From Hyphomicrobiales bacterium (lineage in GTDB: Bacteria > Pseudomonadota > Alphaproteobacteria > Rhizobiales > Beijerinckiaceae): DNA of 64,000 bases. This document shows positions 19,207-26,933 of this stretch, piece by piece. How positions within the stretch are numbered: position 1 is the first letter of the stretch; each line of letters begins with the position of its first letter. The translations under genes were made by a program, and so were the position numbers. Location: assembly GCA_947455455.1 (NCBI GenBank), contig CANGOE010000003.1:29520-93519 (forward strand), written 5' to 3'. Below the pieces are notes generated by a model. That model did no database searches. It was not told the DNA's origin and saw only the letters and a list, made by a program, of their open reading frames with translations.

Positions 19207-19715
19207 AGATGACAATCAAAGCAGGCTGGAACGGGCGGTTTTTCGAGGATTTTACGGTTGGTGATGTCTATAAACATCCCTTGGGCCGCACGATCACGGC
19301 AACCGACAATGCATGGTTCACCATGCTCACGCTCAACACCGCCCATCCCCATTATGATGCCAATTATGCGGCCCATACCGCTTTTGGCAAACCGCTGGTC
19401 AATTCCTGTTTCACCCTGTCACTCGTTACCGGCCAATCGGTCACCGATGTGTCGCAAAATGTGTTCGCCAATCTGGGTTGGGACGAGGTGCGTCTGCCCA
19501 ATCCGGTCTATGAGGGCGATACGATCTATGCCGAAAGCGAGGTGCTGGAGTTGCGCCCTTCCGGTTCGCGGCCCGAATTGGGGATCGTGACCATCAAAAC
19601 CATCGGATACAATCAGGACGGGACCATTGTTGTCAGTTTCAAGCGCACTTTGATGGTGTATCGCCAAGGTCAGGGACCGGGCGGCAAGTATCGGCCGGAA
19701 CCAAAACGCGGATAA
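19203..19715 (+). CDS. MaoC-family dehydratase
   Basis: GRFFEDFTVGDVYKHPLGRTITATDNAWFTMLTLNTAHPHYDANYAAHTAFGKPLVNS. Confidence 0.92.
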   Translation: MKMTIKAGWNGRFFEDFTVGDVYKHPLGRTITATDNAWFTMLTLNTAHPHYDANYAAHTAFGKPLVNSCFTLSLVTGQSVTDVSQNVFANLGWDEVRLPNPVYEGDTIYAESEVLELRPSGSRPELGIVTIKTIGYNQDGTIVVSFKRTLMVYRQGQGPGGKYRPEPKRG

Positions 19716-19754
19716 ACAGCCGATCCAGCAATGCCTTCTTGCGGTTTTGGAGGA

Positions 19755-19768
19755 TTGATTTGCATCAA
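19755..19768. promoter_or_regulatory. FNR/FixK/Anr-type binding site
   Basis: TTGATTTGCATCAA = TTGAT-N4-ATCAA perfect palindrome, 82 bp upstream of the universal stress gene. Confidence 0.75.
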
Positions 19769-19850
19769 TGCCACTAGCCGCAGGATAGGCAACACTCTAG
19801 CATATGTTCAAAGACGGGTTTGATGCCCGTTTCAAGCGTGGAGGCAAGTG

Positions 19851-20636
19851 ATGTCGATCAAAAATGTGCTGGTGATTGTTTCTGCCGCTGAAGAAGACAA
19901 TGCCTGTTTGCGCATGGCCTTTGCCATTGCCGAACAGCATCAGGCCAAAGTGGCCGCTCTCTATGTCAAGCCGGTTGTGGCCGTTTATTCGGATGGCATG
20001 GGCTTTGATATGACCCCCAGCATCATCGAGGCCCAGCAGACCTATCTGGATTCTGCCGCCAAGAAGGCCGAGGAGGCCACCAAGGCACAGGCCGCCAAGG
20101 CACAATGCCCGATCGAATGGCGTTGCGAGGAGGGCGATGAACAATTGGTTGCCGCCAGCCATGCCCATTATGCCGATCTTGTGCTTGCAACCCCCGACAC
20201 GGCCCGCGATTTGATGTTTGTGGCCGGTGTGCCGGTGATTGCCGTGCCATCGCAGACCCCGCCCGCCAGCCCCAAATCCATTCTTGTGGCTTGGAACGGG
20301 TCACGGGAATCCGCCCGCGCCGTCCACGATTCGATGGAATTCCTGAGTGCCGCCGAACAGGTGATTGTCGCCGTGATCGATCCGCCGGCCGGAAGCCAGA
20401 TCGGCGAGGACATTGCCGCCCTGATCGCCAGCCATGGCGGCAAGGTCGATGTGCGTGAAATGCTGTCGGGCGGACAGAATATCGGCTCTTTGTTGCTCAA
20501 GGAAGCCAAGGCCAATGGCGTTTCAATGATTGTGATGGGCGGCTATGGCCATTCACGGTTCCGCGAATGGGTGCTGGGCGGCGTGACAGACCAGATCCTG
20601 TCCGACTCCGGCCTTCCAGTGTTGCTGTCGCACTGA
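19851..20636 (+). CDS. universal stress protein (UspA family, two domains)
   Basis: IKNVLVIVSAAEEDNACLRMAF; SILVAWNGSRESARAVHDSM; IVMGGYGHSRFREWVLGGVTDQILSDSGLPVLLSH. Confidence 0.92.
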   Translation: MSIKNVLVIVSAAEEDNACLRMAFAIAEQHQAKVAALYVKPVVAVYSDGMGFDMTPSIIEAQQTYLDSAAKKAEEATKAQAAKAQCPIEWRCEEGDEQLVAASHAHYADLVLATPDTARDLMFVAGVPVIAVPSQTPPASPKSILVAWNGSRESARAVHDSMEFLSAAEQVIVAVIDPPAGSQIGEDIAALIASHGGKVDVREMLSGGQNIGSLLLKEAKANGVSMIVMGGYGHSRFREWVLGGVTDQILSDSGLPVLLSH

Positions 20637-20655
20637 CTTTTGTTTGAAACGTCAC

Positions 20656-20686
20656 AAAAGCGGGGTTTTTGCCCCGCTTTTTTGTT
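20656..20686 (+). terminator. intrinsic terminator after usp gene
   Basis: AAAAGCGGGGTTTTTGCCCCGCTTTTTTG. Confidence 0.85.
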
Positions 20687-20771
20687 GGCCAATTCTCATG
20701 GCGGTATAAACGGATTGGCAAATTCAAATTTGAGGGTATTTTACAGGCTTGATTTGACGGGATGTTTGTCC

Positions 20772-21032
20772 ATGCCAACGATCAGTGCATTTTATGGCAT
20801 CCTCATTCGGATGTTTTTTAACGATCACGAACCAGCGCATTTTCATGTGCAATATGCGGAATATCAGGCCACGGTAGACATTGCTTTACTCAAGATTGCC
20901 ATTGGTGAATTGCCTCGCCGAGCACAGGAACTCGTGCTTGATTGGGCGGAACTGCATCAGCAAGAATTCCTGGATGATTGGCGATTGTGCATGAACAAGC
21001 AACAGCCCAATCCGATTGCTCCTTTGAAGTGA
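20772..21032 (+). CDS. DUF4160 domain protein
   Basis: MPTISAFYGILIRMFFNDHEPAHFHVQYAEYQATVDI. Confidence 0.88.
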   Translation: MPTISAFYGILIRMFFNDHEPAHFHVQYAEYQATVDIALLKIAIGELPRRAQELVLDWAELHQQEFLDDWRLCMNKQQPNPIAPLK

Positions 21033-21040
21033 GGCCAACC

Positions 21041-21295
21041 ATGAACTGGGATGTGATCGAAGTCGAACCTGCCGGCCCTTTGGCTCTCAAGGTTCAATTT
21101 GCTGACGGTACCAGAGGCAGGGTGGTGTTCGAGCAAAGTCATCTGACGGGTGTGTTTGCGGCTCTCAAAGATCTAGCCGTTTTCAAAAAAGCCCATATTG
21201 TCGGCGGGGCAGTGACGTGGCCCGGGAATGTCGATCTTGCACCGGATGCCATGCACCAAGCCATCCTTGCGCAAGGGGAATGGATTTTACGTTAA
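21041..21295 (+). CDS. DUF2442 domain protein
   Basis: DVIEVEPAGPLALKVQFADGTRGRVVFEQSHLTGVFAALKDLAVFKKAHIVGGAVTWPGNVDLAPDAMHQAI. Confidence 0.85.
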   Translation: MNWDVIEVEPAGPLALKVQFADGTRGRVVFEQSHLTGVFAALKDLAVFKKAHIVGGAVTWPGNVDLAPDAMHQAILAQGEWILR

Positions 21296-21433
21296 ATCAC
21301 GCTTTGCCGGATGTTGCATTGCAAAAACGCATATCTGCCCGTCTTTTGTATAATGTTGCACTGCACAATAATCCTTGGTCATTTTGCCAAGCTATGACAT
21401 AATTCTGCCTTGAGGATTTCAGAGAGTATCGAA

Positions 21434-21751
21434 ATGAGCAAAGGTACGGGCAATAGCAGTGAAGCGGTCTGGAACACCAAATACGGCACGCGACGGGTCA
21501 GGGTTGATCTGCCGACCGTTCAGGAAGCCGTGTTTGCCGCCCAGGGTCTGACCGATGATCTCGAGGAACAGGTTGAAATCGCCGCCGCGTTGATCGGGGC
21601 GGGCGAGGACGAGGTTCGCGCTGAAATCGCGCGTTCCAAGAATATCCGTCAGGTAAGGGTGCGCCCGCGCAGTCCGACCGATTTTCCTTCCGAGCCACGC
21701 ACTTTTGTGGTCGAGCGCAAGGGTGTCCGGCGCTCGCTCATGAATTCATGA
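21434..21751 (+). CDS. small hypothetical protein
   Basis: 105-aa ORF from ATG 21434, MSKGTGNSSEAVWNTKYGTRRVRVDLPTVQEAVFAAQGL. Confidence 0.6.
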   Translation: MSKGTGNSSEAVWNTKYGTRRVRVDLPTVQEAVFAAQGLTDDLEEQVEIAAALIGAGEDEVRAEIARSKNIRQVRVRPRSPTDFPSEPRTFVVERKGVRRSLMNS

Positions 21752-24067
21752 GTGTTTGTGGCTTTTCGGACGGGCTTTCAGCTTCATTTCAATCAAATCC
21801 GATTTTTCACGCGGCACATTGCGGGTGATTTGCGCCCAGCCCGGTGCATAGGACGGCGGCACTTTGACCTCGGCCCCGTACCACGCCGCGCCGCGCAAGG
21901 CGAAGGCGGGATCAACCAGATGCGGACGGCCAAAAGCCACCAGATCGGCACGGGCGGCCGCAACAATCGTATGGGCCTGATCGACGCTGGTGATATTGCC
22001 GACGCACATGGTGGCCACATGCGCCTCGTTGCGGATCTGGTCCGAATAGGGGGTCTGGAACATCCGGCCATAGACAGGGCGTGACAGCGGCGCGGTTTGA
22101 CCGGTCGAGACATCGACCAGATCAACGCCGGCTTGGGCAAAATGACGGGCAATCTCGACCGATTCCTCGTCGCTGATCCCGCCTTCCATCCAGTCGGTTG
22201 CCGAAATACGCACCGACATCGGCTTATGGGCAGGCCATGCGGCCCGCATCGCGCCAAACACTTCCAGCGGATAGCGCAGGCGGTTTTCGAGAGGGCCGCC
22301 GTAATTGTCCTTGCGCTGGTTGGTGACCGGTGACAGGAAACTGGCCAGCAGATAGCCATGGGCGGCGTGCATTTCCACCATATCGAAACCGCAAGCCTCG
22401 GCCCGATGCACAGCGGCAACAAATTGATCGCGCACCTGATCCATATCGGCGCGGGTCATTTCGCGCGGCACCTGACTTTCGGGGTAATAGGGCAGTGGCG
22501 AGGCCGAAACAATCGGCCATGCGCCGGTGTCCAGCGGCCTGTCCATGCCGTCCCACATCAGCTTGGTTGCACCCTTGCGGCCTGCATGGCCGAGTTGCAG
22601 GCAGATTTTTGCGCCCGATTGCTGATGGACGAAATCGACAACCCGCGTCCATGCGGCCTGTTGCTCATCCGTCCACAAACCCGCACAGCCCGGCGTGATG
22701 CGGGCTTCGGCGCTGATGCAGGTCATTTCGGTAAACAGCAGGCCGACACCGCCCATGGCGCGCGAGCCATAATGGACCAGATGGAAATCGGTCAGCACAC
22801 CGTCATGGGCCGCATACATGCACATCGGCGAGACCACGAGACGGTTGGAAAGCGTCATATCGCGCAAGGACAGAGGCTGGAAGGCCGGGCTTTGCGGCTT
22901 CTCGACATCAACATCATGCCCCAAGGCTTTGATCTGCTTGGCAAAAGTCTTGTCGATTTGCTTGACGAAATCCGGCGCACGCAGGGCCAGATTGTCATAG
23001 GTGATCGATTTGGAACGGGTCATCAAGCCAAAGGCGAATTGCACGGGATCGAAATCGAGGAAGCGTTTGACATGTTCGAACCAGACAAGGCTGACTTCGG
23101 CGGCGTGCTGGGTTTTTTCGACCTCTTCGCGGCGGCCGAATTCGAAATCGGCCAAAGCCTCCGCCATCTTGCCCTGGCTGCGCTTGAGACAATCATGCAG
23201 GCTGATGGCATCTTCCATCGCCAGCTTGGTGCCGGAACCGATGGAGAAATGCGCCGTTGACTTGGCATCGCCCAGCAACACCACGCGGCCATCCATCGTG
23301 CAATGCTTGTTGCGGATGGTGGGGAACTGCCGCCAGATCGAGCGGTTGGCAATCAGACGATGGCCCTGCAACTCGTCCTTGAACACGTTTTCGAGGAAGG
23401 CGGTGCTGTCCTCCTGCGACATGGTTTCAAGGCCAGCGGCGGCAAAGGTTTCGGGATCGGTTTCCAGGACCCAGGTCGAACGGCCCGCTTCATATTGATA
23501 GCAATGGGCGATGAACACCCCGAATTCGGTTTCCTTGAAGTAGAAGGTGAAGGCATCGAAGGGACGTGTCGAGCCCATCCAGCAGAAACGGTTGGGACGC
23601 AAGTCGATCTGCGTGCCGAAATGGCTTTCATTGGCTTGGCGCAACAGCGAGTTCAAGCCATCCGCCAGCACCACCAGATCGGCTTCGGCCTCGGTCGGCA
23701 TGGTGGTCAATTCCTGCTCGAAGGAGAGGTTGATCCCCAAGCCTCTGGCGCGTTCCTGCAACAGCATCAGCAGGGTTTTACGTGAACAGCCGCAAAAGCC
23801 GTTGCCGCCGATCCGGAAATTCTCGCCCCTGATCTCGACGGCGATATCATCCCAATAGGCAAAAGCCTTGGTGATCGCCTCGTAGCTTTCGCGGTCGGCC
23901 TTCTCGAAATTATCAAGCGTCTGATCCGAAAACACCACGCCGAAACCGAAGGTGTCATCGGCCTTGTTGCGCTCGATCACATGGATATCGGCCTGCGGAA
24001 AAGATTTTTTGACAAGAATGGAGAAATATAGCCCGGCAGGTCCGCCACCAATGACTTTAATGCGCAT
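21746..24067 (-). CDS. bifunctional salicylyl-CoA 5-hydroxylase / NADH:flavin oxidoreductase
   Basis: N-terminal FAD monooxygenase (MRIKVIGGGPAGLYFSILVKKSF, VVLLGDAKSTAHFSIGSGTKLAMEDAI) fused to old-yellow-enzyme domain (SNRLVVSPMCMYAAHDGVLTDFHLVHYGSRAMGG). Confidence 0.92.
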   Translation of the reverse strand: MRIKVIGGGPAGLYFSILVKKSFPQADIHVIERNKADDTFGFGVVFSDQTLDNFEKADRESYEAITKAFAYWDDIAVEIRGENFRIGGNGFCGCSRKTLLMLLQERARGLGINLSFEQELTTMPTEAEADLVVLADGLNSLLRQANESHFGTQIDLRPNRFCWMGSTRPFDAFTFYFKETEFGVFIAHCYQYEAGRSTWVLETDPETFAAAGLETMSQEDSTAFLENVFKDELQGHRLIANRSIWRQFPTIRNKHCTMDGRVVLLGDAKSTAHFSIGSGTKLAMEDAISLHDCLKRSQGKMAEALADFEFGRREEVEKTQHAAEVSLVWFEHVKRFLDFDPVQFAFGLMTRSKSITYDNLALRAPDFVKQIDKTFAKQIKALGHDVDVEKPQSPAFQPLSLRDMTLSNRLVVSPMCMYAAHDGVLTDFHLVHYGSRAMGGVGLLFTEMTCISAEARITPGCAGLWTDEQQAAWTRVVDFVHQQSGAKICLQLGHAGRKGATKLMWDGMDRPLDTGAWPIVSASPLPYYPESQVPREMTRADMDQVRDQFVAAVHRAEACGFDMVEMHAAHGYLLASFLSPVTNQRKDNYGGPLENRLRYPLEVFGAMRAAWPAHKPMSVRISATDWMEGGISDEESVEIARHFAQAGVDLVDVSTGQTAPLSRPVYGRMFQTPYSDQIRNEAHVATMCVGNITSVDQAHTIVAAARADLVAFGRPHLVDPAFALRGAAWYGAEVKVPPSYAPGWAQITRNVPREKSDLIEMKLKARPKSHKHS

Positions 24068-24165
24068 GACACTCTCCACCTCAGGAACCATTCGTAAAAA
24101 TAGTTTAATCTTAAAGTTTTTGATGTGACAAGAGCGTTTATCGGTAATTCAGAATATGTGGGAAT

Positions 24166-25569
24166 TTAGCGCCGTTGCGCCAGCACGATCACGCCGCGCA
24201 CAGGGGCTTGCAACTCGGTGCGCAGGGTTTGGAGATTGAAAATCCGGCAGTCAAACCCGCATTGTTCCATCACGCTGTGCAGATAGGCGGTGGTATGGCT
24301 GTAACGCCCGCTCGGATTGAGTTGGTAGGGCTTTGTCCCTTCCTCGCAGACTTCGGTGGTGAAAATCAGAAAACCGTTCGGTTTGATGGTTGCGGCAAAT
24401 TGCGCAAAGAGCTGGTCGATCGCCCCGAAATAGATCAGCGTATCCATGCAGGCAATCAGATCATAGGGCGTTTGAATGTGTGAAAGGAAAGTGCCGATTT
24501 CAGCCTTGTGCAATGCCTCGTAAAGGCCGCGCTGGCGGGCGATGTCGAGCATCGAGCCGGACAGATCGACCCCGATCATGCTGGCGGCATAGGGCCGCAG
24601 GATGGGCGCGCACAGCCCGGTGCCGCAACCGGCATCCAGCACATGCAGACCTGCGCCTTGGGTGAAGCTCTCCGCCATCATCTGTTCGAGCAAAGCGGGC
24701 CCGCGATAATCCAGCTGGCTCAGCTTGCCTTCGAAGTGATCGGCATATTCATCAAAGGTCACGTTGACATAATCTTCCGAACAGCGTTCTGGAATCGTCT
24801 CTTCGCCGTCTCGACGGGCGCAGGCGGCATAGAGATGGGCTGGAATGGGATTGTCCGGCTCGGCCTCTTTCCATTGCCGGTAGACTTCGGCGGCTTCCTC
24901 CAGCCGACCCAGCACGTAATAGGCTTTGCCGAGCAGATAGGGCGTGGTGCTCTCGCGCGGGGCCACGATATAGCCCGAACAATAGGTGCGCACGGCCTCG
25001 ATCTGCATCTGGTGGCGCTCATACAGGGCCGAGAGCAGGCGATAGGCTTCCTGCGAGTGCGGTTCCAGCGTGATGGCGGTTTGATAGGCCTGTTCGGCCT
25101 GCTTGAATTGCACCAGCCGGTCATGGGTCGCACCCAGATTGATCCAGAGCAGGGCTTGGGAGGGGGCTTTGGCGACCGCTTTCGCAAACACCTCGATCGC
25201 TTCGTCGAAGCGGCCCTGCGCGTTCAGGATATTGCCCAGATTATTGGCCCAATCGACCCGATCACCGGTTGCCGCCACAGAGGCGCGCAAGATTTTAACC
25301 GCCTGCTCGTGTTGTCCGAGATGATGCAAGGCAATGCCCAGAAAGTGCTGTCCCTCGTGAAAGGCCGGAGAATTGGGGGATATATCGCCATACAGCTCGA
25401 CCGCACTGACATAATCGCCCTCGGCATGCCGTTGCAAGGCACGTTCGAACGCCAGAAGCGAGCTGTCGATGGTGCCGTCATCTGCCGTTGTTGTCTGGTC
25501 GTTATGCGACACAAGAAGGCCTGCTGCTGGTTGGCTTGTATAAAGTGGTGAGGTGTATGTCTGGCTCAT
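24166..25569 (-). CDS. TPR-repeat protein with C-terminal SAM-dependent methyltransferase domain
   Basis: Tandem TPR-like helices; LHVLDAGCGTGLCAPILRPYAASMIGVDLSGSML. Confidence 0.9.
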   Translation of the reverse strand: MSQTYTSPLYTSQPAAGLLVSHNDQTTTADDGTIDSSLLAFERALQRHAEGDYVSAVELYGDISPNSPAFHEGQHFLGIALHHLGQHEQAVKILRASVAATGDRVDWANNLGNILNAQGRFDEAIEVFAKAVAKAPSQALLWINLGATHDRLVQFKQAEQAYQTAITLEPHSQEAYRLLSALYERHQMQIEAVRTYCSGYIVAPRESTTPYLLGKAYYVLGRLEEAAEVYRQWKEAEPDNPIPAHLYAACARRDGEETIPERCSEDYVNVTFDEYADHFEGKLSQLDYRGPALLEQMMAESFTQGAGLHVLDAGCGTGLCAPILRPYAASMIGVDLSGSMLDIARQRGLYEALHKAEIGTFLSHIQTPYDLIACMDTLIYFGAIDQLFAQFAATIKPNGFLIFTTEVCEEGTKPYQLNPSGRYSHTTAYLHSVMEQCGFDCRIFNLQTLRTELQAPVRGVIVLAQRR

Positions 25570-25683
25570 GGCCCGCCTTTATTTCAATCTTTGCCGGTAC
25601 GGGCAAGGCAGGCGGCACCTGATTGGCGGGTTTCGGCTTTGTCTTCAAACAACGAGGTTAATGCCGCAGAGGAGCCCCGGCAT

Positions 25684-25712
25684 AAAAAAACACCCTGCGC
25701 TTGCGGGCAGGG
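25684..25712 (-). terminator. intrinsic terminator downstream of the ketopantoate reductase-like gene
   Basis: Minus strand reads CCCTGCCCGCAAGCGCAGGGTGTTTTTTT. Confidence 0.7.
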
Positions 25713-25741
25713 TTCAAAATCGATCAGTGTTCTAACAGATG

Positions 25742-26812
25742 TCAGGCTTTGGAGCGGTTTTTCTCCAGCCATGACTGGACCAGTTTCACGGTCTGGTCGA
25801 CGCTGTCCGAATGTTCGCCTTTCAACCGCGCCATGGTTTGCACCACCAGATCGACGCGCTCGATATTCTGGGCGCCTGCGGCCAAAGCGCGGGCCGCCGA
25901 GGAGGGCTTGGCCAGACCCTGTGCGGCACTGGCATATTTTTCAAACGGTACGAGATCATCGGGATTGGCACCGAGTTTGACGCACAGTGCATTAACCCAG
26001 GCATAAATGGCCTTGGAGGCATTTAGATCGGAATGAACCGCTTCCTTGATCGGGCGCATCTCTGTGGCCTGAATACAGCGATAGTTGCCGGTCAACAGCA
26101 TGGCCCATTTGGCCAGTGGCACAAACACCGAGTCATGGACCTTCAATTTCACGGGCAGTTCGATCGGGCCATCACCGGCATCAAAGCGGGCGGCTTCGAT
26201 ATCGTGCTGTAAATCGGTCAGGATCTTGTCAAAATCAGGCTTGCCGAATTTGGCGACCTTGAAATTGGTCGGCAGGCTGACCTGCAGAATGTTGGTGGCT
26301 TCCTCCGGCGGGCGGAAAGCCTGCGGATCGGGACTGCACAGGGTCATATTATGCGGATCGAAACTCTGCCACACGGTCGGATCGGTGTAGCAATGCTTCA
26401 ATTCATTGGCATCAATGCCGGGAATACGGGCCAGATAGGGCAGGGGCGGCATGTTCATGATCGACATGCAGGGCTTGCCGGATTGTGCGATCCGGTCCAC
26501 CAGTTCGCGCACACCGGGGGCGCGGTATTGCGGCTCCTGCATCGCCAGTGCGATCAGATCGTAATCGGCGGGATTGGCGGCTTCGGGTGACAGGCCGGAA
26601 ATGTGACCGGACAATTTGCGGGAATCGACTTCCACCAATCCATCGCGCCCTTTGACGGGGATGCGGACGCGGATGCCTTCTTTGTTGATCAAATCGGCTT
26701 CGGCCGGCAGGCAGACCAACGCGACATCATGCCCGCCCATCAACATTTTGGTTGCCAGCAAAGAGCCGTAGGAGGCTCCGAGAATGAGGATTTTATAATG
26801 TTTGCTCATCAT
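25742..26812 (-). CDS. ketopantoate reductase / 6PGDH-like NAD(P)-binding protein
   Basis: YKILILGASYGSLLATKMLMGGHDVALVCLPAEADLINKEGIRVRIP. Confidence 0.8.
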   Translation of the reverse strand: MMSKHYKILILGASYGSLLATKMLMGGHDVALVCLPAEADLINKEGIRVRIPVKGRDGLVEVDSRKLSGHISGLSPEAANPADYDLIALAMQEPQYRAPGVRELVDRIAQSGKPCMSIMNMPPLPYLARIPGIDANELKHCYTDPTVWQSFDPHNMTLCSPDPQAFRPPEEATNILQVSLPTNFKVAKFGKPDFDKILTDLQHDIEAARFDAGDGPIELPVKLKVHDSVFVPLAKWAMLLTGNYRCIQATEMRPIKEAVHSDLNASKAIYAWVNALCVKLGANPDDLVPFEKYASAAQGLAKPSSAARALAAGAQNIERVDLVVQTMARLKGEHSDSVDQTVKLVQSWLEKNRSKA

Positions 26813-26933
26813 CCACCCTTGTGTTCCGTCTGATGCGGATTGTGATCGCAACCCTAGGATTGCTGATATTTCAGAGGTCGAGAGTGATCAATCTACACCA
26901 AAAGTGCAATAGGTTTTTGTGCAGGGCTCCCGC

